Of a stretch of 64,000 bases of DNA, positions 1 to 10,999 are shown one piece after another (within the stretch, counting starts at the first letter, position 1; each line of letters begins with the position of its first letter). Source of the DNA: Puccinia triticina. Its lineage: Eukaryota > Basidiomycota > Pucciniomycetes > Pucciniales > Pucciniaceae. Where the stretch lies: positions 4,092,001-4,156,000 of the forward strand of contig NC_070562.1 in assembly GCF_026914185.1 (NCBI RefSeq), read 5' to 3'. The notes under the pieces were generated by a model, which saw only the letters and a list, made by a program, of their open reading frames with translations, was not told the DNA's origin and searched no databases. The position numbers and the translations under genes were made by a program.

Positions 1-1061
1 GGGAGGTGAAAACGTCAAGTCTCCAGGTCAGTGGATGAGCGAAGAATCAGCCTTGGAATGCCTCGTACCTGGATTGTGTGGTTGAACCTGAAACATAGTA
101 TTCCACGCGGAGTCAGTGTTAGGGTCTTTTCAAAGCACTACGTACTGTGAAAGTCAGACATACCTGAGGCTGTGGTGGTGGCGTCAAAGGGGCATGGTGT
201 TGACACCACTGTTAACGCCATGCAACATCTGGAGCGGTGGTGGTCTGGTTGATCTTGATGCGGTGGCTGAGCATAGGGATATGTGAGGGCTTGTTTGGTA
301 GCTGTGAGTGATTTCCAAGACAACCAGTCTGAAGGAGCAAAGAGAAAACATGTTTTGGGTGACACAGAGGTTTTCAGGGTGGAGCGGTAGATCAGTTGAT
401 AGCGCCGCAGAAGGGTTCTCGAGGAGTGCAAACTTGAGGCAATGGTGGGGCTGCGTCTATAAATACTGGTCCTGAGTCAACGTTATTTCCTCAGGCAACT
501 CCTCGGGCTGGTTTCCAGCCGGGGGGTTGTCTCACCCCCGTCCGCTGTTACATTTGCGCAGTCCGGCGGGGGATACTTGTGGACCCCCCTGTGCTTACGG
601 GCTGGGGGTCTTCCTCTCACCAGCTAGACAGGGATGGGTGGTGGGCCATGATACATCAGCTTGCTGATGTTAGGTGGCAGGGTGCAGGCTTGCTTTATCA
701 TGTTGTATTCTAGTCTTTTTTTTTTGTGTTTTGCTTAATTTGTGAGCTGAATCTCAGCCTGTGGATGCTTATTTTGTAAAAGGGGAAACCTTTGATTTTT
801 TTTTTGTATTTTGGTCATTTGTAGGGGAAACCCTTGAATTTTTTTTCCACGAAACTGAGGCTTTAATATACTTGAATAACAAATATTTGGTGAAGTTTCT
901 GATAAAAAGAAGAGCTATCTGTTTCCAAGTTTAAATGAAAAATCAAAGTCCATTAAAAAAATCAAATTCCATTAACAAAAATCAAAGTCCGTTCACAAAA
1001 ATAATTCCGAGATTCCAAGTCCTTTTAACAAATGATTATTGAGGAGTGCATGCAATTCTTC
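1..1061. other. No recognisable gene; AT-rich and G-rich intergenic DNA
   Basis: Short overlapping open frames occur but none has protein-like composition or splice support. About 505-625 holds a GC-rich partly palindromic patch with alternating G and C runs. About 940-1020 holds several degenerate direct repeats around ATCAAAGTCCATT. Nothing else is supported. Confidence 0.5.
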
Positions 1062-2339
1062 TCAAATTTCTTGGTGTTTTCTTGAAATTGGGCAATAATG
1101 CCAGGAGATAAGCCCCAACCAGTCATATCCTCTCAAAAGATGCTTTCCAATTGGTAACATCTTTACTTTGAGGATTCTGAGGAAATTTTCTTTCTTGCTG
1201 GGATTGATTTTGACAAAATCAACATACTGCGCCATGAGGTCCGCATTGGGATTGACTACCAAGTGATTGTCTGATAATTCAGCAGGGGAAAGGCTTTGAT
1301 GATGTGGGGGACAGGCTTCCTCAATGATGTGAGAAATTTTCCTCTTCTTGTAGGCTGAGAGCTTTTCAAACCAAAGCAATGACAGAGGAGAATTGTAGCT
1401 AACCCCTTCAAATTCTTTTAACTAAATTCAGGCATTTCAGTAATCATACTCACACCCATCAAATCAAGGAAAAGTTATTTGCAATATCATGTGCCCAAAG
1501 TTGGGTATTTTGAGTGGTCAAGGGGATGAATTGGGTGGGGTCCGTTGGATCAATGAACAATTATGGTGTTCAAAGTTGGTTTGCATATTTTTATGCATGC
1601 ATAAATCATAAAATCATAGAAATATTTTGGTGAGGAAATTTTGTATTACATAATCAGACAGTCATATCCCTTGCAAAAAAGATTTTATGATTTTATGATT
1701 TATGCATGCATAAAATTATGCAAACCAACTTTGAACACCATAAATGGCCACTTCAATAAATACTTGATGTTGGGTGAGCACTTTGTGTAAATCTGGTCAA
1801 TAATAACATTGAGTGCCTTAAAATTGCCGGCGGCGGCGGCAACAGGATTTGGAGCTGCTAATGAAGAGGAGCCAACTGTGGCCTTCTGGGTCAAAACATG
1901 GGTTTTAATATCAAGAGCAATCTTTTCTTGTTTTTCTATGGCTGCTGGATCTTCCATCTCAATGTGGAGGCTGGTCTGAGTTTGATCTGCATTGAGATCT
2001 TGCATTGTTTTGATCCAATGGGCATAGTTTGCTTCATTGTTGATGGTGTAGTTGATCTTTTTATGGAATTCTGGGGTCAACTTTAACACCAACAATACCT
2101 GCCCAGAAAGAGACCAAGATCCTGAGGCAATAGTGTTTGTGATGAGTGCATTGGAATTGGCCACAACCTTGCCAGTCTCTGCAGCCACAAAGGTAATCAT
2201 CAAGGCTTAAGGATTCAATCTTGAAGGGAATATCAAACATCTTCTTGTATCTCACAATGTTTGTCCCCACTTTTCCCTTCTTGGGGCAGTAGGGTCTAAA
2301 AGATGTGCTGCACTGAACTATCTGTGGCTGGAAGGGCAA
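1062..2339 (-). pseudogene. Decayed unrecognised gene interrupted by a 181-bp MITE
   Basis: I do not recognise the family. Three coherent coding blocks lie on the minus strand. The first is about 2210-2323, after a CCTTCCAG acceptor. The second is about 1746-2200 and includes an Ala/Pro-rich stretch. The third is about 1062-1424 and follows a possible TTTAG acceptor; it is Lys/Leu-rich and ends in TGA. Block 2 is cut at 1743 by the MITE at 1562-1742. Beyond it the frame resumes with residues FIDPTDPTQF. Blocks 1 and 2 lie in different frames with no obvious intron, which suggests a frameshift near 2205. A possible upstream exon ends at a GTGAGT donor near 2395. A single-copy gene broken recently or a member of a repeated element-borne family are both possible. 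Confidence 0.5.
1562..1742. mobile_element. 181-bp palindromic MITE, copy 1 (AAT target duplication)
   Basis: The element starts TATGGTGTTC and ends GAACACCATA, with long arms containing AAAGTTGGTTTGCAT and GCATGCATAAATCATAAAA. A 3-bp duplication AAT flanks it (1559-1561 and 1743-1745). Two further 181-bp copies lie at 51987 and 54849. The 3-bp duplication is typical of PIF/Harbinger-type elements. There is no coding capacity, so it would have to be moved in trans. Confidence 0.88.
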
Positions 2340-2728
2340 AAAGGTTCAAGTTTATCTGAACTTTGAACCAAACAAACCTTGAAAGGGGAGTACTCACGGT
2401 GGAATTAGCTGCTCCACCCTCAATACCAACCCTATGGATGCAAGAGTACTTGCATCAGAAGGGTAACCCATCCTTGTCAGAGGATTTTCTGTGGAAAAGA
2501 GGTTGATACCAAACTGTGACACGCTGCAGGGTTGTCAAAGGCAAAAAGTTGTGGACAGAGCTTGGTCTAGCAGAGTTTGGAGCAAGGTGTGATCACCAAT
2601 GATGTGATATTGTGATTATGATGACTATGATGACATCTGTTTTTTTGGTGCCATAATCTACAAGGAAATTTCATTGAGAAATCATAATTTTTGTGTTTTT
2701 GAGACCAAGCTTATTTCAAAACACAATA

Positions 2729-2893
2729 GGGGGGTTCACAATTGAACTTTAAAAAACTTTGGGACACATTTGATAAGTTGCACTGTTTGATCAGTATCAA
2801 CTGCTGCTGTGCATTTTCCCAAACTTTTAAAATTTTGTTCATAAAGGCCTTAAATTTGGCTCCAATTAGTAAAATGCAATCGTCAACCCCCCC
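2729..2893. mobile_element. MITE of the GGGGGGTTCACAAT family, TA target duplication
   Basis: The terminal repeats are GGGGGGTTCACAATTG on the left and, on the other strand on the right, GGGGGGGTTGACGATTGC. TA flanks both ends (2727-2728 and 2894-2895). Related copies are at 33389 and 35134, with a lone end at 33911. A TA duplication suggests a Tc1/mariner-like origin. Confidence 0.7.
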
Positions 2894-3589
2894 TAATATA
2901 TTGGGTGTCCAAATGAGGCCTAAGTGATCTATTGTCATTATGGTGATGGAGATGTCTGAATCAATTGAATCTGTAACAGCGTTGAAGAGACCAGTAGTGC
3001 ATGGTACCTGCCAAAAAAATTGGATGCTATATCTTGAACAGTTTATTTTTGAACTTACTTTGCACACTGGGAAAAGCTCTTTGCGCACTGCGCATGAAGG
3101 ACACAGATTTTTCAAAAATAAAATGACCAATCAATAGAAAAGCTTATTATTGTCCTCTGTGAATTTATTTGGAGTTTTTTGAAGCTTCCTTGTATTCTTA
3201 AAAATCCCACCAATAAAAAAACGGATGTACTTTGCGCACTGCAAAAAACTCGTCGCGCACTGTGGGGGTCGGCAAATCAATGTCGCAGCCACAGTGCGCC
3301 GTAGCTCAAAATGCTTTGCGCACTGCAAACGCAAAAATATGAAATTCTCACTTTTTTTTCTGTCAGCTGGCAGAGGGGATTTTTATTGCCCCTCCTCCAA
3401 TTTCTTGGAGGTTTTGGAGCCCCCAGCTTGACACAAAAAAAGGATGAAAGAGAAATACATAAAATAACCTGAGCACAGGCTCCCGCTCCCCCGGGAACGC
3501 TCCTCCGGGGCTTGCAACCTGCCAAATACTCACGGGTCGGGTACACACCTCGACAACCAAGTTCGAGGGGCAGAAGCTCCGGCTACAAC

Positions 3590-4530
3590 CCAGCCGCCGT
3601 GCCGATGGCCGGCACGGACCGGTCGGTCATCAAACGGAGGTTCCTCCGATGGCCGGCACAGACCATTCATCGAGCAGAGTATGCACTCTCCTCAATGAAC
3701 GGACCCGTTCCGGTCACCGAGAGGAACAAACACTCCCCTTGATGACCGGGTCCGTTCCGGTCATTGAGAGGAGTAAACTGTAAACACTCCCCTCAATGAC
3801 CGGTTCCATTCCGGTTATCGAGAGGAGCACCCCCCTCGATGACCAGTTTGTTCTGGTCATCAAGAGGAGTAGGCATTCCCCTTGATGACCAGTTTGCTCG
3901 GGTCATCGAGAGGAGTAGGCACTCCCCTCAATAACCGGTCCCGTTCCGGTTATCGAGAGGAGTTTAACATACTCCCCTCGATAACCAGTTTTTTCTGGTC
4001 ATTGCGAGGACTAGAAAGGGACTTTGATGACCAGTTTTTTCTGGTCATCGAGAGGATTGTAGACTCCCCTCGATGGCCGGGTTCGTTCCGGTTATCAAGA
4101 GGAATCTATAACATACTCCTCTACATGACCAGTTCGCTCCAGTCATCGAGAGGATCACATATTTCCCACGATGAGCAGAGAAACTGGCCGTCAAGGGAAG
4201 TATGCACTCTCTCTCGATGATGACCGGAACAGTCCCGGTCATCGAGGGGAGCGCCTACTCCTCTTGATGACCAGAGCAAACTGGTAATCGGGGGGAATGC
4301 CTACTCCTCTCGATAACCACAACAAACTGGTCATCGAGGGGTGTGCTCCTCTTGATAACCGGAATGGAACCGGTCACCAAGGGGAGTTTCTACTCCTCTC
4401 GATGACCGGAACGGACCCGGTCATCGAGGGGTATGTATACTCCGCTCAATGACAGGCTTGTGCCAGCCATCGGGGGAACCTCCGCTTGATGACCGACCGG
4501 TCCGTGCCGGCCATCGGCACAGCGGCTGGG
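3590..4530. repeat. Palindromic minisatellite of CGATGACCGG-type units
   Basis: About twenty degenerate units alternate between forms like CTCCCCTCGATGACC and GGTCATCGAGAGGAGT, so each neighbouring pair can fold into a hairpin. The left half mostly reads ACTCCCCTCGATGACC and the right half mostly the reverse complement, which gives a large mirror symmetry as well. Many point differences between units suggest age or reduced constraint. Confidence 0.85.
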
Positions 4531-4805
4531 GGTGGAGCCGGAGCTTCTTCTTTATTTTTGGTAATTATTACTTACCCTTAGTTTTGTGTCAAACTGAGGT
4601 CGCAAAAATCCCAAGAAATTAAAGGAGGGGAGAGAAAACACCCCTCTACTGGCTGACAGCCAGAAAAATTGAAAAATGATGTTTTTCTTCTGCAGTGCGC
4701 GAAGTGTTTTACGCTACCGCGCACTGTGGCCGGGACGTCAAGTGGACGACGTCTGCAGTGCGCGACGAGTTTTTCGCAGTGCGCGAAGTACATCCGTAAA
4801 AAAAA

Positions 4806-5139
4806 AGTACAGTCATTTGGAGACCCGGAATCCATATTCCCACAGGCCAAAAAATCCAAATAATTTAGTGAATCATGTTAAATATGTATTTAAAAGTTTT
4901 AGAACTTTTTGGCCATATTGTACAAGGACAAGGCTTTCAAAAATCAGTAACGTGTTCACAAAATATGCCAAAACACACCAGTAAGTGGTGAACTTGCCTA
5001 ATTTTTGAAAGCCTTATTCTTGCACAAAGTGGCCAAAGAATTCTAAAAAGTTTAAATACATATTTATCATGATTCACTAAATTATTTGGATTTTTTGGCC
5101 TGTGGGAATATGGATTCCAGGTCCCCAAATGACTGTACT
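4806..5139. mobile_element. 334-bp foldback element nested in the right arm
   Basis: It begins AGTACAGTCATTTGG and ends CCAAATGACTGTACT. The two halves are inverted copies of each other for almost their full length; for example TGGATTTTTTGGCCTGTGGG near 5090 is matched by its complement near 4840. It splits a stretch that is continuous in the left arm of the host element (CCGTTTTTTTATTGGTGGG read in the right-arm sense), so it arrived after the host element formed. Confidence 0.8.
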
Positions 5140-5289
5140 TGTTCTTTTTATTGGTGGGATTTTTAAGCATACAAGAAAACTTCAAAAAACTCCAAATAAA
5201 TTCTCAGAGGACAATAATAAGCTTGTCTCTTGATTGGTCAGTTTTTTTTTTTGAAAAAGTTGTGTCCTTCACGCGCAAAGTCCGTTTAT

Positions 5290-6311
5290 TTTTTGTTGGA
5301 TTGATTGGTGATTATATTTATATGGGTGCCAAACAGAACCTCAGATTTTTTACAGCTTGTACCTGAGCCAAGGACTAAAACCGCCAAAAAATTCCCCAGC
5401 CAAACTTGATTTCTGGTGCCTACAGTTTTGCAGGGTTGAGTGTAAGTCAAAATTAAGTAATTCCTTCCTGGGTGCAAAGCGCCCGGAACTTGGAAAGCAA
5501 TTGAGCGGGCCAAAAAAGGTCCACTCATTCCTATCTCCTTCCTTCGGAGGCGGGTGCTTGGGACCCAGGAGGGACATAGATAATTTCGGGTGGAAGTCCC
5601 TCCTTCGCGAGTCCTTCGCCTTCAATCGAGGGGGGACTTGCTAAGTTTGCCTCCGAGTAGGGAATTAGTTTTAAGGCGGGAATTTCGTCAGAAAGGATCT
5701 CATCCCACCCATCCTGGCGGAGCACAAGGACATAGCGAGTGCACACATTTCCACTGAAGAGAAGAAGCACATGTGGAAGAAACAACGTCGGCAATTGTTA
5801 CCCTTTTCGTTCAAAGGCACATACAGCACAGAATCGATGTGAAAAAGATGTATGAAGTGTTTTGTAAAGCGAACTTCAGCTGAACGACATGTGATGGGCA
5901 GTGCGATGGGACAGGATGAACGACGCAAGGTGATATGTATTTTACTTGAAGTAAATTCAGAGTAAGTCTTTTGAATGCACAGTCATTTACAACATACAAT
6001 CATTGTCCCGTCGAGACGCCAATGAAACAAAATAAAAACAGTAACATGCATATGATGATAAAAAAACATATTCTTGGCGATCCAACCGGCCCATTCTTTT
6101 TTCTTCTACGTCTTTTGCTTGCTTTGCTCACATCTATCAGATAAGGGGGAATTCCAGATGTCAAGGATCACACAGCCAACTGTGTCGAGTAAGGACAGGT
6201 TGAACGAACAAATTGGAACGAGTGAGCGATCTGAACGATTTACATAAAAGCGTTGGATTGCAAGGCGGTGACGAGCCCAAGTACAATCTGATCGGTCCTT
6301 GAGCCCTGAGC
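5290..6311. other. Intergenic, 3' side of SSD1
   Basis: Nothing gene-like is supported. Positions 5345-5660 hold a mixed-composition stretch with small frames on both strands that look like chance. The last part is the probable SSD1 3' untranslated region and terminator region, on the minus strand just past 6312. Confidence 0.4.
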
Positions 6312-9300
6312 TCATGCAAATGGGTTGACCTGTCGAGGGACAAGAGAACAAGATGAGAGATTAGTTTCGCCTAGCCATCAAATTAATTGACAGCACGGGA
6401 AAACTTACGGCAAAGATCTTCAACACGGGAGGACTCTTGGTAGTATCAGCAGTGATAATGACGGGCACGGTTTGAAGCTCCTTGACGGTCTGGACGCAAT
6501 GAGTTACACCGGGGGCTGCTTCAATCTTTTCGACGCCTTCCCATTGTAATTCAAGTTTTCCTTTGGCACGGGCCATCTCAGCGCTCTTCAAACGTTGCGC
6601 GCTCTGCTTTTCTCGCTCGGTTAGCTCGCCTGTCTTGCCAGGTCCTTTGAATGGATGCTGAACGACATCGTCTTCGTCGTCTTCAAATAATGCACTTTCC
6701 GCTTGCACAGACTGAGAGGAGGCCTCCATCAACTTCGCATGCCTTTCAGCATGGTGGCGAATAGAGTGCCAGTGGGCATCGGTTGAGTGTTCAGACAAGT
6801 GAGAAACGACATCGACGCCTTGCTGCCAGTAGAGCTTCAAGGTGTTGGCATGTTCATCATGCACGTGATTCTGAGTTGATGGACAAACGACATGTCAGTG
6901 AGGAGTCCAAGACATAGTTGATTGGTTGGGAAACTTACATCTATCGGCATTTGATCGACATGCACACGCTTTTCGATCCCGAAGTCCGGAACGGCAACAT
7001 CGAAGGCCTCGTCCCAGACCCCAATGACGTTGGCAGATCGAATGACGGGTCCGTACTTGGCTGTCAGGTCCGCAATGAGCACACAAAGGAACAAGTGCTG
7101 AGATTGTTCCTCGGCAAGACGCGCAGCGTGCTTCTTGATGTTGCAGAATTGGGCGCATTTGCTGATGGAGTCGGGATCCATAGTGAACTTGACATCACAA
7201 GAGGTACTCAATACGGCCTCCAATTGACGGTGGACCATCACATCTGCAAAACGACGGATCGGTCTGCAACAAACCGGTTCAGCATTTGGACAGATATTTG
7301 GGGATGAAGACAGGAGAGACTTACGAGGTGAAATGAGTGTAAACGGGGAGATTCAAGGCATAATGCGACCATTTCGCAATGTCCAAGGCGCCACCGCAAA
7401 AGTATTTGGCTTTAACCATCGCTTTGGTCGACAACAATTGGAGCACAAAGTGGGGAGCCTTGCCAGCCTGTTCCATTGATTTGATAGATTTCATCAAGGC
7501 GCCAGCACTGGATGTGTCGATTTCAAAGCCCATCTTGGCAGCCCTCTTGGCAAATCCTTCCAACCTTCGGTCGATCGGAGCTTCGTGACGTCGGAGCATT
7601 GCCTGCTCAGGTAAGCCGGCTGCAATCTTCTTAGCCACGGCCGAGTTCGCCAACAACATGAATTCCTCAACCAGTTGCTTGGCTTCGTCGCCAAGAACGA
7701 CCGAGCAATCCTCAGGCAGGCCTTCCGCGTCGAGCTTGATGTCTAGTCGGATGTTGTCAATGCGGAGACAGCCTTCTTCAAATCTGCGAGCACGCATTTG
7801 ACGAGAAAGTTGGCCCAAGGCCCGCAGGGAATCGTAAATTTGATTGACCGCGACGCCCTCCTTCTCAACCTTCATCTCAGGAGTGGACGAGTTATCGGTG
7901 AGAACTTGCTGGACCGAATCGTAGGTCAACTTGGCACTCGAGCAAATGATTGACTTTCCAAACCATGTGTCGATCACTCTGCCCTGCGGGGTCATCTTGA
8001 ACACGGCACTGAATGTCAACTTATCTTGACCGGGTGACAAAGAGCACAAGTGCTCGGAAAGAGTCGGAGGGAGCATGGGAACAGCTCGTTGAACCAGGTA
8101 GACGGTAGTCGCTCTCTTGCGAGCTTCGCGATCCAACGCGGTTCCTGGCTTGACAAAGTAAGTGACGTCTGCAATGTGCACCCCTACTTCAAGGCTTCCG
8201 TCTTCATTCATTGAGATGTGTAAGGCATCATCCAAGTCTCGAGCGGTCGCGCCATCGATTGTGAAAACGACCTGGTTCCTGAAGTCACGACGCACCTCGT
8301 ATTCGCGTTCGGGGATGGTCCACGGCAACGGCGGCAAGCACTTGACAACATTCTCGGAGAATTCCTCCGAAGTGAAGTTACAGTCTTTGAGTAGAGCATT
8401 GGTTTCAACCTCAATGTCACCAATGGGGCCAAGCTCCTCGACTAAGGTACCGAAAGGGTGCAGAGAAGTGATGGGCCATCGCTTAATACCAGCAATGAAA
8501 AGCGTAGACAAGTACTTGTTGGGATCCGCCAAGAAGTCGGCAGGCGCTTGGTCGACCGGGATAGCAATCAAAGGAACTCGCTTGTCGGTAGGTCGGTGCC
8601 AGACGATCTTGGGACGTTGTTCTTCGCGTTGACCGCCACGCAAGTCAACCCCCTCACGTTCGCGCCGTTCAGCTTCCTGCTTTTCTTTGGTTGCGGCGGA
8701 TGAAGGGCGGAGCAATCCCAAGGTACCGCTGAAGAGCTGACCGGGCATGCGTTCGACAACAGCGACGATGTGGCCAGCGAAGTTGGGCCTTTGTTCGTCG
8801 TTGACTTCCTCCTCTTCGAAAAGAGTGAGTCCCTGCCCTTCCACCTCGACATCATCCCGCTTCTTGTCTTCACGGCGGTTATTTTGAGGAACGCGAGAAT
8901 CAAATGCTTGATTTTCTTCTTTCTTGCGCTTCTTCTCCTCCTTCTCCTTCTTCGTACCCCAGACTTCATCAACGTCAAGAAGTTCAACCGCCACAACGTC
9001 GCCCTCGAGAGCACGGTTCCGATCTTTGGAGCCACAGATGTAGATGTCCGAGTCCAGTGAATCGGTGGCGACATACGCATCAGATCGGTTGCGCTTGTTG
9101 ACGCGCAAGACACCAATGACGAGTTTACCGGCAGCCAACAAGGGAGGGATAGACGCTTGGGGCAAGTACGGCGCAAATAACGACTTGCGCATTTGTTGAT
9201 TGCCTTGCCCGACTTGCGTCTGACCAGGTCCCAGATTCATCGGGTTTTGGAAGCCGAATGATGGGACACGTGTGTGACCCGAAGCTGCTCGGAATTGGGC

Positions 9301-10999
9301 GAGTTGTTGCAATTGCATCTGAGCTTGATTGAGATCGGTGGAAGCCTGGGCGCCAAAATCTATTATCAAATAAATGCGAGCAATGGGATTAATTCCTGTT
9401 ATCAAAATGTGTGCGGATCGAGTGGAAATGACTAACCCATGTTGAATCCACCAATGTTGGAGATGCTGCTAGCTTTACTGTGCCCACGACGGTGGCCTTG
9501 AGCGCCAGAGCCATTGTTGGAAAAGCCGTTACCCATGCCGAAGTCCAGATCGCTACCGACAGGGTTAGCAAGGTAGTTGCTGAAGGCGGAGCTGGGAACG
9601 GAAGCTGGGAACTGGAAGTTCTGCCCGGGGAATCCCAATTGTTGTTGATTATTGGCACCGGTGTTGGAGCTTACTTGGACACTGTGACGGCGACCATGAC
9701 CCTTCGGATTCGCAGAGCCTCCATTGGCCATAGAATTAGCATCGTTGGCCCCGAGAGCTTGGCTGAAAGAGCTCGCGCCATCGAGTCCGAATCGCCCCAT
9801 AGCTCCAAACGCGTTACCGCCATTGCTCTGGCCGCTGCCTACTTGTGCACTTTGACCACGTCGATGGATGGAATGAGAGCGATCGGCTGGTGGGCCGGTT
9901 TGAAGGTCGCCAAAGCGGTTCATGAGGGCCTCCTGCTGATGGCGTAACATTTCAAGTTGCTGTTGGATCTGTAGCGACTCGGACATGGGAGACATGACAT
10001 CTATGTTGCTAAACCGGGGCGCAGTGACATGTGGAGCTTGGGCTTGGGCGGCCTGCAGAGCTGCTTGCATCTGGACAACTTGCATCGCTTGTTGCTGCAC
10101 GGTAGCCTGGAGATCATTAAGACCACCAAGAGAGCCAGGTCCGGAGAAATTGTTGTTGAGGAACTGCATTTGTTGCTGCTGTTGCAATATTTGTTGGGCC
10201 AATTGATTGTTGGCGAGATTGTTTCCGCCCGGGAAGGCGAATCCTCTAGCGTTGTTCATCCCGGGGAGGCGACCGAACGCCCCAGCATTGTCGGGGAGCT
10301 CACCGACGAAACCTCCCGGGAAGTTGGCGGGAGGACGTTGCAATGCCTCGTGGTTAAACTGGGTTTGGCCTGGAGTAGGTGTAATCAAAACCTCGGCGTC
10401 GACATCCATCTGCAGAGAGAAACAGGGTAAGCAAAACATATCCCTGCCCAGGAGATCGATGACGGAAAATTATACTGACAATTGAAGACAAGGCACCAGG
10501 TTGAAAACCACCCGCGTTGGGGTTGAGCGTGCTCTTAGATCCGGCGTTCTTGTCGAGACTAGGTTTTCGTTGACCTCCCGATTGCGCGCGACCTTTCGGG
10601 GCATGCATGCTGCCACTGAGCGTGTTGTCATTGCCTAGAGATGGGCCTGTAAGGTGATATACAATCAGAATCAAGCATAAGGATCAAAGAAAAGATGACG
10701 TCAGACATACCAACATCCGAAGCCCGGCGAGCTTGCGGGGCAGGAGGATCGTTAGGCTTGCGGCCACCGGCAGGGTTGCCAACTCGTTGGACGCTGCTGC
10801 GGCGCTGGTTGTTTTGGCCTGGCGGCGAGTCGCGATCGCCGGTGGTGGTGGAGGGACCATTGGACGGTTTCTTGTTACTGGTTGAACTGTCCCGGCGAGG
10901 CTCATTGCGGCTGTGAGGACGGGAGTTGGGCTTGCGGCCAGTCCGATTGCCATTGCCATTGGAGGCAGCGCTGGAGTACTGGTCTGAGTTGTCGGCCAT
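6312..10999 (-). CDS. SSD1: Ssd1-type RNA-binding protein of the RNase II/RNB family
   Basis: Ssd1 binds mRNAs for cell-wall and growth proteins and restrains their translation downstream of the Cbk1/Ndr kinase. Minus-strand exons are 10711-10999, 10480-10646, 9437-10409, 7325-9359, 6939-7263, 6409-6870 and 6312-6329, all with GT-AG introns. The total is 4269 nt, 1422 residues, longer than yeast Ssd1. Residues 1 to about 530 are low-complexity, rich in Asn, Gln, Ser and Gly, with RRxS-type basic sites (for example RRGQS) that could be phosphorylated. Cold-shock-like domains follow (about 530-780, starting at RKSLFAPYLPQ), with a charged KEKEEKKRKKEE insertion. The RNB domain runs from about 820 and keeps the spacing D845-x5-D851-x-D853-D854 (IDGATARDLDDAL). 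PIRRFADVMVHRQL spans the fifth junction, which supports it. The last exon is 18 nt and gives VNPFA-stop. The start is the ATG at 10997-10999. Confidence 0.93.

Larger units (their letters stand above)
3079..5285. mobile_element. 2.2-kb long-inverted-repeat element with minisatellite core
   Basis: The left arm (about 3079-3350) and right arm (about 4680-5285) are imperfect reverse complements. Matching landmarks are GAAGGACACA with GTGTCCTTC, CCACCAATAAAAA with TTTTTATTGGTGG, and the GCGCACTGCAAAAAACTCG block at 3236 with its complement near 4765. The arms enclose the palindromic array at 3590-4530. The right arm is interrupted by a second foldback element at 4806-5139. I see no transposase. 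The exact outer ends and target duplication are unclear. Confidence 0.7.

Noticed and set aside
3590..4530. CRISPR-like array of regular repeats
   Set aside because: Units alternate orientation, vary in sequence, have no constant spacer length, and the genome is eukaryotic.
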